Positions 10,422 to 19,712 of a stretch of 64,000 nucleotides of DNA are shown here, in pieces; the first letter of the stretch is position 1, and every line of letters begins with the position of its first letter. The DNA is from Prorocentrum cordatum (taxonomy: Eukaryota; Sar; Dinophyceae; Prorocentrales; Prorocentraceae). The position numbers and the translations under genes were made by a program. Where the stretch lies: assembly GCA_963575745.1 (NCBI GenBank), contig CAUYUJ010016060.1:1475086-1539085 (forward strand). Reading direction: 5' to 3'. The notes beneath the pieces were generated by a model. The model was not told the DNA's origin, ran no database searches, and saw nothing but the letters and a program-made list of their open reading frames with translations.

Positions 10422-11529
10422 CGTGCCCTACGCCCAGTGCCTGGTGCGGTACGACGACGACGAGAACTTCCAGTGGCACCACAGGGTCCTCCTGGTCAAA
10501 GGGCCAGACCAATGGTGGGTCTGGGTCACTCCCGACGGGGAGATCGCGGCGGCCAACTTAGGAGGCTTCCGCGTGTGCGCCCTCCAGCGGGGGGGCGCCT
10601 TCCCCGACCGCTATCGGGGCAACATCTACGTCTTCGACGATGCCGATGTGGACGCCGCAGAGATGCACCAGTACTACCGCGAGGCGCGGGCGCTGGGGGA
10701 CATCCTCGGGTATCCCGCCTCGGCCGCCCCCCTCGCCGTGGACGAGCGCTGGTTCGTCTCGGACCCCACCTCGCTCCACTACGGGGAGGAGGTGCCCGCG
10801 GCCGCCTTGGGCAACGACGAGCTGCTCCTCCGCCGGGGCGAGGTGGGCCTTGTGCTCATCGACGACGTGTGGCAGACGGCGGTGCGGGTCGAGGCCGGCA
10901 GCTCCTTCGAGGAGTGGCAGGCTCGGGCGCGTGGAGGGCCTGGCCGCGACCCGCGCATCGCCGGCGACGAGCGGGACGAGGAGAAGGATCGCTTCATGAG
11001 CTTCCGGACCTCTGTCTCGAAGATGCGCGAGCAGGCCATCCCTGGGTGGCCCCTCAAGGGGAAGCGGGCCACACGCGAGGCTTGCCTCGCTCTTCGGGAT
11101 GCCGGACAGGAGGGTTGGGACGAACACCACACGACGTGGGTGAGAAGGTCCGGCATCCCGGAGAAGAGCAACACCGCCCGCGAGCACCGGATGCTCTGCT
11201 CGGTGCTCCGCATCATGCAGCAGTTCGACCAGCTCGACCTCTACAACGTGGCGGGGGTGGAGTACATGGTGCGCCGCTTGAAGCAGCTCGAGGCCGCCAC
11301 CAGGCGGAACCCGAGGCAGCCCGACTTCGACGGGCTCGACGTGGTGCTGGACGCCGCCATCGACGAGTCCGGCGGCTTCGTGCTCCCGGCCTTCGATGCC
11401 TGGGTCGGCGAGCAGCAGCGGTCCGAGGCGGCCATCATGAAGGCAGGGAGGCAGTGGCGGGAGGAGACTTCGGCGGGCGGCTCCAAGGACAAGCCGCCGA
11501 AGCACCCCAAGAAGGAGGGCAGCGGGTAG
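10405..11529 (+). CDS. Gag-like ORF1 of the DIRS-like retrotransposon
   Basis: A protein of 374 residues whose start overlaps the previous stop. It is Trp- and acid-rich at the N-terminus (QWWVWVTPDGEI near residue 32). The middle has charged helices, and the C-terminus ends in a Lys-rich tail (KDKPPKHPKKEG). There is no CCHC zinc knuckle, as in many DIRS-type ORF1 proteins. By position it should be the nucleic-acid-binding structural protein, but I see no named domain, so the function is inferred from context. The following polyprotein starts 115 nt downstream in another frame. The frame is intact, with strong third-position G/C. Confidence 0.75.
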   Translation: MPRALDVPYAQCLVRYDDDENFQWHHRVLLVKGPDQWWVWVTPDGEIAAANLGGFRVCALQRGGAFPDRYRGNIYVFDDADVDAAEMHQYYREARALGDILGYPASAAPLAVDERWFVSDPTSLHYGEEVPAAALGNDELLLRRGEVGLVLIDDVWQTAVRVEAGSSFEEWQARARGGPGRDPRIAGDERDEEKDRFMSFRTSVSKMREQAIPGWPLKGKRATREACLALRDAGQEGWDEHHTTWVRRSGIPEKSNTAREHRMLCSVLRIMQQFDQLDLYNVAGVEYMVRRLKQLEAATRRNPRQPDFDGLDVVLDAAIDESGGFVLPAFDAWVGEQQRSEAAIMKAGRQWREETSAGGSKDKPPKHPKKEGSG

Positions 11530-11644
11530 GCGGGCGAGGGGCCCCCTACCCTGCCGTCCCGGCCGGCGGGCTCACCGCCCCGCGGCGCCGGGCCGGCCTT
11601 CCCGGCGTGGGCTCCTCCACGTCCGCAGTTTTGTTCTCTTCGGC

Positions 11645-14600
11645 ATGGCTCGTCGTGATCATCGTCGTCATGGTGAGCCTCTGCCCCTTCCGGTCCCGCA
11701 GCCCTCCGGGTTCGTGGACCTGGCTGACGCGCCGAGGTATCTGGCCCTCCGTGCCGTACGTCGACGCTGTCGCGAACACCGACTTCGGGAAGCCGTTCGC
11801 TCGATCAACGACCTCTCCCGTGCCTCGGTCCACGGGTTCGGCAGCGTGCCAGCCCGTGGCTCCACCAAGCCCGGCGAGCCCTCCGCCACGCAGGCCAGTT
11901 GCCTCGCCCACTTGCGTCGCAACATCGGCCGGCACGGCCCACGGCCGCCTGGGCTCACACCTCGCGGGGCCCTTCAGGAGCTCCTCAAGTCCGACTCGCT
12001 GTACGCCGGGGCGCCCTCCAAGGTCGCACCCTACAGTGAGGACAAGCTCAAGTTCTGGAAGTCGAAGATCGTCCCGAAGCGTGTCGAGGACATCTGCCCC
12101 GACTTCGTCGTCCGCGCCTTCGCCGACCCCGATCGGTACGTGCGGAAGCCGGACAGGGTCTTCTTGGCTGATGCGGAGGTGCTCGACCCCATCGTGCCCT
12201 ACTGGGACCCTCACCTCGCTGGCTCGCCCGACGCGCGGGTCAGGTTCGTCCGCCGCCTGGCGGAGCGAGGCCTTGTCGGCTACCGTCGGCGTATTCGTGC
12301 TCGCGTGGGCTGCTTCTTCGTCGAGAAAAAGGGTGGGTTCATCAGGCTCGTGGTCGACGCCCGCGAGACGAACCGGACCCACTGGAGTCCTCCGCACGCT
12401 GCCCTCGGGACTCCGGCCGCGCTCGCCGAGCAGGACTGGTCGGACGCCGCCCTGGGAGCCTCCGACGCGACCTCGGCGCCCGCCATCTACGGTGCCTCGC
12501 TCGACCTGGCCGACAGCTTCTACCAGTTCTGCTCGGACGCCCTCGCGGAGGACTTCGGGATGGACTACCCCGAGCCCGCGTCGGTGTACGGGGCGACGCA
12601 CGTCTGGGAGGGCGGCCGCTTCATCCCCGTCGGCGCCGACGAGGTGGTGTTCCCCGCCTTTCGTGGCGTCGCCATGGGCTGGAGCTGGGCTCTTTGGGTC
12701 GTGCACTCCTCGGTCACTTCGTGGGTGGGTCACGCGCTCTCAGGCGGGCCTGCGAGCCTCGTCCTGGACCGTCAGCCGCCGCGCCCGGCGGCCCCGGGCA
12801 GGCCCGCCGGCTCCGTCTACGTCGACAACGTGGGGATCCTGGGTCTCTCCGCCGCCGATGCCGCGGCGGGCCTGGCCAGCGTCATGGAGGAGCTCGACCG
12901 CCGGGGCATCGTGTACCACGAGGTCTGCGAGCCGTCCCTCGAGTTCGGTATGGTGGGCGTGGTGTATGATGGCCTCCGTCGGACTCTTCGCCACTCCGAC
13001 GAGCGGGCCTGGCGGCTCTACCTCGCCTGCCTGGAGCTGGAGCGCCCGGGCGTGCCCCGTGCTGCGTGGCAGGTGCGGGTCGTCCTCGGGCACTTCATCC
13101 AGCACTGTCTCCTCCTGCGGCCAGCCATGTCCATCTTCCGCCACCTCTACAGGTACGTGGACGAGTGCCGGCTCGGGCCGCCTTCGCCTCTGCCGGGTCC
13201 CGCTCGGCAGGAGGTCCGTGTCTTCCGAGGGCTCATCTTCCAGGCGGTCGTCGACCTCGCCGCGCCCGTGTCGGACATCGTGCTCTGCTCCGACTCCTCC
13301 GAGGCGGGCTACGCCCTACACCGCCGGCGCTGCGACCCCGAGGCGGTGCGCCGACTCGCGCGCCTTCGGGAGCGCTGGCGCTTCACGCCCGACGAGAAGC
13401 GGCCCGAGGCCCTGGAGGACGACACCTACACGCCCGGCTGGCTTCCTGGCGCTGGAGGGGTGCTCGGTGAGGGGGACCCCAGCTGCGGCATTGCGACCTG
13501 GGCCCCGCCACCGAGGAGGGCCGACGAGCGCCCCCACGGTACCGTGCGGGCTCGGGTTGCACAGGCCCCGCGGCGGGCGACCTTCGAGGACATCCCCGAC
13601 GAGCTCGTCGCCCCTGACGCCTGGTCGCTGGTCGTGGAAGGTGCCTGGAGGACGCGGGCGCCCATCCACATCCTGGAGGCCCGAATCGCCCTCGCGGGGC
13701 TCCGACACGCCTCCAGGAGCCTCGAGTGCCACGGGCGCCGCGTCCTCAGCCTCGGGGACAACATGGCCGAGGTGCTCTCGACCGAGAAGGGCCGCGCCGT
13801 CGACGTCGGCCTCGGCTCCGTGTGCAGGCGCAGTGCTGCCATCCAGGTGGCCACCGGCATCCGCTGGCGGCGCCGATACCTCGACACAGAGAGGAACATC
13901 AGCGATGGTGGCTCGCGCAAGGCCCTGCAGGGGCTGTACCGCCCTGGACAGCGTCGCGTGGGGCCTGGCGCCGGCGCCGCGGGGGCTGTGGGACGGCCCG
14001 GTGCGGCCCCGCCCCCGCCGCCGCCCCTGGGGCAGGATGCCGGCGCTGCGGGGCCGGCTCGGGCTGCCGCCGCCTTGGCGGCGCCCGCCGTCGCGGGGGA
14101 CCCAGCGTGCCGACGAGGGGGGGAGGATTCAGACCTCTGCCGTCACACCCCTCGGCCGCTCCCCTGCGACGGCCCGCCGAGGCACCCCAGGCGCGTGCCG
14201 GCCCCCCCGCGTGACGTGCTCCTTCGGCGAGGCCGGCAGGGGCCGCGCAAACCTGCCTGGCTCGCGCCCCCGCCGGGCCTCCCGGCCCCCTCGGTGGCTT
14301 GGCCGAGGCGGCCGCGTGGCGGCCACGCTGTCGCAGGCACGGGCTCCACCCGCCGCCGGCCGCCGCCCTGTCGAGGCTCGGCCGGCCGCTGGGGCCGGTG
14401 TGGGCCCAGGATGCAGCCAATTCGAGTGGATGAAACGTCAGATCACAGTCCGTCCTCTCGGCCTCCTGCTACGTCTGCTTCCACTACGCCGACCGCTGCG
14501 CGGGCTCCGCGACCCCGGGCTGCCTTGGAGGTCTTCTCGGGCTGCGGGCGCTGGACTGGTGCCCTGGCCCAGGCGGGCCTCGTCGTCGCGGCCCCCATGG

Positions 14601-15448
14601 ACATCAAGCACGGGCCCTGGTGCGACCTCCTCAACCCGAAGGTCGAGTCTCAGGTGCGTTCCTGGATCACCTCCCGGGCCGTCTGGTTCGTCCACTTCGG
14701 CACCCCGTGCACCCCGTGGTCCATCTCTCGGCGAGGGGCTCGCGAGGTCTCCGCCATCAGGGCGGCCCGTCGGTGCGCTCACGTCACGGTGCGTCTCTTG
14801 GAGGTCTGCAGCCGCTACGGGATTCACTGGTCTCTGGAGAACCCCCAGTCCTCGGGCCTCTTCCGTTGGGCCCCACTCCGGAAGTTCTTGGACCAGCACT
14901 CGCGTTCCTGGGCTACCTATCACTGCTGCCGGTTCGGCGCGCCCTACAAGAAGCCCACCACCATCGTCTCAAGTCTGGGGGCCCTGCACGACATCGGCCT
15001 GCTCTGCGAAGGGGGCCACAGGCACGAGCACTTGTCTGGGAAGGTACGTGTCCGTGCGCCCACGGGAGGGCTCAAGCATCAGTGGAAGACCACGTTGGCC
15101 GGCGCGTACCCCCCGGGTGCCTGCCGCCTCGCTGCCAGCATCTTGGCAGCGGCAGCGCCGCGCGGCGCCAAGAGGCCAGATGGTGCTCCACTACTCGAGG
15201 AACGATGGCAGGCTGACCTCTGCCGGGCAGCGGGTTGCGACTTCGGTCCTCGGGCGCTCCCGTGCCCGACCTGTCCCTCGCGCTGGGCCCCGCTCTGGAG
15301 GTCGGACGCCGAGCAGTGGGGCGGCGTCTGGGGGCCCCCGAGGCCCCCCGCTGGAGGAGGCTCCGGCCGAGGGCCGCGGGCCAGTGCGCCGGCGCCCCGC
15401 CGCTGCCGGTGCCGCGCGGCGGCCGCGCGCCCGGCGGGAGCCCGCTGA
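11645..15448 (+). CDS. Reverse transcriptase / RNase H / C5-type methyltransferase polyprotein
   Basis: A polyprotein of 1267 residues. The RT spans about residues 220-430: motif A is SLDLADSFYQF (Asp287), motif B is GVAMGWSWALW, and motif C is VYVDNVGIL (Tyr392-Asp394), with Asn replacing the second Asp of YxDD. RNase H follows: Asp550 in CSDSSEAGYAL, a Glu near 677 in ILEARIALAG, an Asp near 704 in LGDNMAEV, and DGGSR near 754. A low-complexity Pro/Ala/Arg linker leads to a C5-methyltransferase-like domain at about 957-1172: EVFSGCGRWTG (motif I), FGTPCTPWS with Cys1022 in the catalytic position, SLENPQSSG at 1065 (motif VI, ENP not ENV), APYKKPTTIVSS and a C-terminal PPGACRLAASI. Known DIRS elements carry an unrelated-looking Dam-type methyltransferase; here the TPC cysteine points to a C5 enzyme. 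Its C-terminus overlaps the recombinase ORF. Confidence 0.88.
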   Translation: MARRDHRRHGEPLPLPVPQPSGFVDLADAPRYLALRAVRRRCREHRLREAVRSINDLSRASVHGFGSVPARGSTKPGEPSATQASCLAHLRRNIGRHGPRPPGLTPRGALQELLKSDSLYAGAPSKVAPYSEDKLKFWKSKIVPKRVEDICPDFVVRAFADPDRYVRKPDRVFLADAEVLDPIVPYWDPHLAGSPDARVRFVRRLAERGLVGYRRRIRARVGCFFVEKKGGFIRLVVDARETNRTHWSPPHAALGTPAALAEQDWSDAALGASDATSAPAIYGASLDLADSFYQFCSDALAEDFGMDYPEPASVYGATHVWEGGRFIPVGADEVVFPAFRGVAMGWSWALWVVHSSVTSWVGHALSGGPASLVLDRQPPRPAAPGRPAGSVYVDNVGILGLSAADAAAGLASVMEELDRRGIVYHEVCEPSLEFGMVGVVYDGLRRTLRHSDERAWRLYLACLELERPGVPRAAWQVRVVLGHFIQHCLLLRPAMSIFRHLYRYVDECRLGPPSPLPGPARQEVRVFRGLIFQAVVDLAAPVSDIVLCSDSSEAGYALHRRRCDPEAVRRLARLRERWRFTPDEKRPEALEDDTYTPGWLPGAGGVLGEGDPSCGIATWAPPPRRADERPHGTVRARVAQAPRRATFEDIPDELVAPDAWSLVVEGAWRTRAPIHILEARIALAGLRHASRSLECHGRRVLSLGDNMAEVLSTEKGRAVDVGLGSVCRRSAAIQVATGIRWRRRYLDTERNISDGGSRKALQGLYRPGQRRVGPGAGAAGAVGRPGAAPPPPPPLGQDAGAAGPARAAAALAAPAVAGDPACRRGGEDSDLCRHTPRPLPCDGPPRHPRRVPAPPRDVLLRRGRQGPRKPAWLAPPPGLPAPSVAWPRRPRGGHAVAGTGSTRRRPPPCRGSAGRWGRCGPRMQPIRVDETSDHSPSSRPPATSASTTPTAARAPRPRAALEVFSGCGRWTGALAQAGLVVAAPMDIKHGPWCDLLNPKVESQVRSWITSRAVWFVHFGTPCTPWSISRRGAREVSAIRAARRCAHVTVRLLEVCSRYGIHWSLENPQSSGLFRWAPLRKFLDQHSRSWATYHCCRFGAPYKKPTTIVSSLGALHDIGLLCEGGHRHEHLSGKVRVRAPTGGLKHQWKTTLAGAYPPGACRLAASILAAAAPRGAKRPDGAPLLEERWQADLCRAAGCDFGPRALPCPTCPSRWAPLWRSDAEQWGGVWGPPRPPAGGGSGRGPRASAPAPRRCRCRAAAARPAGAR

Positions 15449-16433
15449 CTACAACCCTGGCTTCCTCCGGCGCTCGAGGGTGACCGCCACGACCGCCGAG
15501 CGGTACCACGCCAGCCTGCACGAGTTCGCCGCGCAGATGGGCCTGGACCCGGCGCGCTGGACCGCCCGCGACCTCCCTGCCGTGGACGCCGCCCTCGACC
15601 GCTTCCTCGAGGAGCTCTTCGTAGCCGAGCGGTCGCGGGGCGACGCTCGGTATGCGCTGGCTGCTGTCGCCGACCACTTCAACGTCAGCCTCCGCCAGCC
15701 TGGGGTCCTCCCGCTCGCTCGCGCTGCCATGGCTGGCTGGGGCAAGCTGGAGCCTGACTCGACTTCGGATCCCCTCCCGTGGTCGGCCGCGGTGCTGATG
15801 GCGTACCACCTGTCGCGGACTGGCGTCGAGTCGGACCTCGAGGCCGCCCGCGGCCTCGTTGTGCAGTTCGACACCTACCTGCGGCCCTCGGAGCTGGTGC
15901 TCATGCCCCTGGTCGCGTGCTTCACGCCGGGCATGCACGCTGGGGTTCACTACAACAAGTACGGGATGGTCGTCGCGCCGTCCAGCCAGGTGGCCGGCCA
16001 TCTCATCGGCATCCGTACCAGCAAGACCGGCGTGCAGGATGACACCGTCCTCCTTGATGAGGCCAGCCGACCTGGCGTGATCGGTGCCTTCGCCGCGCTC
16101 ATCCGCCAGGCTCGCCGTTCTCGCTCGCAGACGCTGCTCCCTAGCCACACGTATGCCTCGTACAATAAAGTGCTGCAGAGGGCCGCTCAGGCCGTAGGCA
16201 TCCCTTTCAAAGTCACGCCTCACCTCGCCAGGCACGGCGGGCCCAGCGAGGACTTCCTCCGCCGTGCCAGGACGCTGCCCGAGATCCAGGCGCGCGGGCG
16301 CTGGGCCTCTTTCCGCAGCGTGCAGAGATATGAGAAGGCTGGCCGCCTCCTCGCGGCCATCCGCAAGCTTCCGCCTGCTGTCCGGGCCGCCGCCTGCAAA
16401 GCCGAGGCTCGTGGACTCTCTTTTCTGGCATGA
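15180..16433 (+). CDS. Tyrosine recombinase of the DIRS-like retrotransposon
   Basis: A protein of about 417 residues if the ATG at 15180 is used. The frame is open far upstream, so the start is uncertain and could instead be the ATG at 15538. It overlaps the polyprotein by about 270 nt in another frame, as DIRS recombinases do. All catalytic positions are visible: Arg235 in TYLRPSEL, Lys282 in TSKTG, His348 and Arg351 in HLARHGGPS, the GRWAS block, and Tyr384 in SVQRYEK. The N-terminal half is an alpha-helical SAM-like DNA-binding region (TTAERYHASLHEFAAQ). The enzyme should insert the circular cDNA by recombination. The last 22 codons lie inside the first copy of the 76-bp terminal direct repeat. 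Confidence 0.88.
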   Translation: MVLHYSRNDGRLTSAGQRVATSVLGRSRARPVPRAGPRSGGRTPSSGAASGGPRGPPLEEAPAEGRGPVRRRPAAAGAARRPRARREPADYNPGFLRRSRVTATTAERYHASLHEFAAQMGLDPARWTARDLPAVDAALDRFLEELFVAERSRGDARYALAAVADHFNVSLRQPGVLPLARAAMAGWGKLEPDSTSDPLPWSAAVLMAYHLSRTGVESDLEAARGLVVQFDTYLRPSELVLMPLVACFTPGMHAGVHYNKYGMVVAPSSQVAGHLIGIRTSKTGVQDDTVLLDEASRPGVIGAFAALIRQARRSRSQTLLPSHTYASYNKVLQRAAQAVGIPFKVTPHLARHGGPSEDFLRRARTLPEIQARGRWASFRSVQRYEKAGRLLAAIRKLPPAVRAAACKAEARGLSFLA

Positions 16434-16576
16434 GTAGTTAGCTCTTCGCACATGTCTTGGGACAGGAGCAGTTTGTTGCATGCCCTGGTTTGTTGTAACA
16501 AAGCTTCCGCCTGCTGTCCGGGCCGCCGCCTGCAAAGCCGAGGCTCGTGGACTCTCTTTTCTGGCATGAGTAGTTA
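16365..16576 (+). repeat. 76-bp direct repeat with 60-bp spacer (right end of DIRS-like element)
   Basis: 16365-16440 and 16501-16576 are identical over 76 bp, starting AAGCTTCCGCCTGC and ending CATGAGTAGTTA. The first copy includes the recombinase stop codon. The 60-bp spacer begins GCTCTTCGCACATG and ends TTTGTTGTAACA. This matches the B1-A2-B2 layout of split direct repeats. Confidence 0.9.
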
Positions 16577-16872
16577 TTTTGCGGCCGTGGGCCAGTGGAG
16601 TGTTATGGGATTTTCTCCCCAGCTGCTCTCCATTTTGTGATATGGGACTTGGTTGGCCGACGCCTTTTCGGCCCCGGCGCTGCTGGACCTCAGACGCCGT
16701 CGGGCCCTCGGAGTGGCTAGCCTCTCTCTCACACAAGTCGCCAGCGACGTGGTCGCCTGGAGAGTGGAAAATACATCGTCCAAGGGCGACGGGCCGTGGC
16801 CCGACCTTTCCCCCTCTCGCCCTGTCGATCTCTCCGAGGCGGCCTCCCTGGTGGGGGCATTATACGAGTCAA
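16577..16872. other. Unassigned spacer
   Basis: Unique GC-rich sequence between the end of the retrotransposon and the TATC satellite. No coding or repeat signal is seen. Confidence 0.5.
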
Positions 16873-17202
16873 CATATCTATCTATCTATATATCTATATA
16901 TATATCTATCTATATATCTATATATCTATCTATCTATATATATATATATATCGTTCTATCTATCTATATATCTATATATCTATCGATCTACATATATATT
17001 TATCTATATATATGCATAGCGATATATCTATATATTTATATGTCTAGATACATCGATATATATATATATATGTGTATATATATATATCTATCTATATGTA
17101 TATATATCTATATATCTATATATATATATATATATATAGATATAGATCTATATATATATATCTGACTATCTATCTATATATCTATCTATCTATATATCTA
17201 CA

Positions 17203-17245
<43 letters not shown>

Positions 17246-17432
17246 ATACCTAACTGTATATATATATGTATCTATGTATCTATATATCTATATATCTATA
17301 TGTCTATCGATATATCTATCTATCTATATATCTATATATCTATCTATCTATCTATATATATATCTATCTATCTATCTATATATCTATATATATCTATATA
17401 TCTATATGTCTATCTATCTATCTATCTATATA

Positions 17433-17503
<71 letters not shown>

Positions 17504-17540
17504 ATATATGTGTGTATATATATATGTATATGTGTGTGTG
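16873..17540. repeat. TATC/TATA microsatellite
   Basis: About 670 bp of (TATC)n and (TA)n with occasional ATG/GTG interruptions, ending in (GT)n. Long Ile/Tyr/Ser open frames here are artefacts. Confidence 0.95.
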
Positions 17541-17689
17541 CCGGCGGAAGAGGATCGGGGCCGCCAGGATTGTGCCTGCGCCCTCCATGGGGGCTCCGGG
17601 GCTTACTTTCCCTGTGTTTTTACAGGGTGTCGGCGTTCCAGGGCCTCCGAGGCGCCAGCGGCGACCCCAGACCTCTTGTTGACTTTCGG

Positions 17690-17965
17690 ACGGAGGCCCA
17701 AAACCAGCCCCAGAGCGCTCCAAGACGGCCCACGACGCCTCCTACACCGCACCAAGACGGCCCCAGAGAGCTCCAAACGGCCCCCACGACGGCCCAAGAG
17801 GGCCCCAAGACGGCACAAAAGGCACCGAAAACGGTCCAAAGGATTTCCGACACGGACCCCGAGAGGTGAAAAAGAAGCTCGCAGAGGCCCTCAACATGCC
17901 CAGGCCGCCCAAGAGGCAACAAAAAGGCCCCGAGATAGACCAAAACATACCCCAAGAGGCTCGAC
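17690..17965. repeat. CCCAAGACGGCC minisatellite array
   Basis: Irregular 12-18 bp units built from GGCCCCAAGACGGC and GAGGGCCCCAAGAC. This belongs to the window-wide CCAAGAGGCC class (36545, 45330, 56095, 57180, and reverse orientation at 43615, 48770 and 49795). Confidence 0.75.
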
Positions 17966-19040
17966 AAAACTGCGTATCACCCTGCTTCTCGTCCGCCTTC
18001 TAACCTTCCTGCTCCTCTTTTCTTCTGGTTGTCGAGCTCTCTCCCGGTCTCAGGAAATACAGATACATTCCCAGAACTGCCAGGAACAGCATTCCTCGAG
18101 AATTGTTTCTTGTTCTTAGCCGCCCTGCTCCATCGTCATTCCCTGATCCTCCGCCTGCTGCGGCTGCTCTTCATGCTACTCCCGCACCTCCCCCTTCCCC
18201 CTCCTCCCGCTCCTCTTCTCCTCCTTCTCACCCTTATGCTTGTGAAGCTCTCTCCCGGTCTCTCGAAATATGTCACCGGGACGCCTGCCGGGAACATAGT
18301 TTCTTTGCTTGCGTTCGAGTGTTTACTTTGTTCTTCGCCACCCTGCCCCTTCGTATTTCTTCCCATGTCCTCCTCCTGCTGCGGCTGCTCTTCATGCTAC
18401 TCCTGCACCTCCCCCTGTCCTTCTTCTACCTCCTCCTGCTCCCCCTGAACCTCCCTTCCTCCCGCCCCCCTTCTTCTCCTCCTCACCCTCCTTCCCTTCC
18501 GCCTACTCCTTATGTCCTGCTCGTCCTGCTCCTCCTCCTCTTCCTGCCGCTCACCTTGTCCTGCGTGTCTGTCCCCCTCGTCCTTCTCATCCTCCTGCTC
18601 CTCCCCTTCCTCTTCCTCCCCCTCCTCCTCCTCCTTTTCCTCCTCATCCTCCTCCTTCTCGAGATTCCTCCTCCTGCTTTAGCCCTCCTCCTCGTTCCTG
18701 TCCTCCTCCTCCTTCTCGGGCTCTTCCTCCTGCTGTCGCGAAATATGTTCTCGTGAAGTTTCCCGGGAATATAATTCCGCGTGCCTCCCTTTCTCCACCT
18801 CGCCGATATTATCCTCCTTCTCGTCCTCTTCTTTCTCGGGCCCCTCCTCCCCCTGTCGCGCAAGATGTTCCCAGGAAGACTCCCAGGAACACAAGTCCCA
18901 TCTCCTTGCTCAAGCGCCTGATCCCTCCTTGGCGGCCCTTCCCCCTCCCCCTCCTTCCTCTGATCCTCCTCCTCTGGCTGCTCTTCCTCCTATTCCTGTT
19001 CCTCTTCCTCTTCTTCCTCGCCTCCTCCTGCTCCCCCACG
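17966..19040. repeat. Polypyrimidine tract with four spaced ~45-bp islands
   Basis: Mostly CTC/CTT/CCC repeats on the + strand. Four non-pyrimidine islands interrupt it near 18047-18095, 18258-18303, 18733-18780 and 18855-18900. They share CGAAATATGT or a similar block, a central GGAA..CCGGGAACA and a terminal TTCC. Open frames through this region are Pro/Leu/Ser filler. Confidence 0.75.
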
Positions 19041-19299
19041 ACTTCTCCCTCTCTCCCCCTTGCTTCTGCCGCGTGCCCCTCCTCGTCACTCCGCGGGTCG
19101 TGGGGCCGAAGAGTCTCGGAAGCCGATGGGTCGCGGGGCCGCGATTGAGGATCTTCGACCCTGGAGGTCAGGGGCGCCCAGGGGCCGAAGGATTCGGAGG
19201 ACTCCTGGGGCCGACTTCAAGGGTCGCGGGGCCCACGGTTCCCAGGGGCCTCCGGACCGGGGAGGGCGCCCAGATCGGGGGGCGTTCGGAGGACCAGGG

Positions 19300-19562
19300 A
19301 AGCGGAGAGGGAGGAGGAAGGGCAGAGGATATCGAGGAGGAGGAGGGGGAGGAGGAAAAGGGGGAGAGGGAAGACGAGGAGAAGAACATGTAGGAGGAGC
19401 AGAAGCAAATGAGGGAGGAGGAGGTGGTGGAGGAGAAGGAAGGGAACTAAGGAACTGGAGGAAAGAGACAGGCAAGGAGGAGGAGGAGGAGGAGGAAGAA
19501 AACGAAGGAGGAGGAAGAAGACAAGAAGGAAGAGGAGAAGGAGGAGGAGAAGGAAAACGATG
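19300..19562. repeat. Polypurine (GGA/GAA) tract
   Basis: A GGAGGA, GAAGGA and GGAAGAA run on the + strand, complementary in composition to the polypyrimidine tract ending 260 bp upstream. Confidence 0.85.
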
Positions 19563-19636
19563 CATAGATATATGTATATATACACATAAGAAAAGGGCTG
19601 TCTTGACACTTCGGCCAGGGCCTTGCCGTGATCTCG

Positions 19637-19677
19637 GCTAGAACCAAAGCGCGCGCGAAGCGCGCGCGATGGTTCTA

Positions 19678-19679
<2 letters not shown>
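19637..19679. repeat. Strong hairpin GCTAGAACCA...TGGTTCTAGC
   Basis: Ten-base outer arms GCTAGAACCA and TGGTTCTAGC enclose two GCGCGCG runs that also pair. It sits at the 3' end of the decayed recombinase frame on the minus strand and is followed by (TA)n on the + strand. Confidence 0.85.

Positions 19680-19712
<33 letters not shown>

Larger units (their letters stand above)
9915..16576 (+). mobile_element. DIRS-like tyrosine-recombinase retrotransposon with C5-type methyltransferase domain
   Basis: In order the element carries a small membrane ORF, a gag-like ORF, a reverse transcriptase/RNase H/methyltransferase polyprotein and a tyrosine recombinase. No integrase, protease or LTR is seen. 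That set defines DIRS-type elements, which insert through a recombinase and make no target duplication. All four frames are open and the RT, RNase H and recombinase catalytic residues are visible. The right end is a 76-bp direct repeat (16365-16440 and 16501-16576) around 60 bp, resembling the B1-A2-B2 arm of split direct repeats in PAT/Ngaro-type elements. The matching left A1 copy of the 60-bp spacer was not found, so the left boundary is uncertain and is placed here at the putative spliced-leader relict. Confidence 0.82.

Noticed and set aside
11546-12733. Long minus-strand frames across the retrotransposon (also 10558-11505 and 15072-16736)
   Set aside because: Antisense shadows caused by strong GC3 in the real genes. 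No domain is recognisable.
10437-15179. The ~1,600-residue upstream part of the open frame that contains the tyrosine recombinase
   Set aside because: Until about 15180 it is an out-of-frame shadow of ORF1 and the RT polyprotein: Arg/Pro/Ser-rich with no motifs. Only the 3' part encodes the recombinase.
18103-19148. Long Pro/Leu/Ser frames
   Set aside because: Polypyrimidine tract without stops, not genes.
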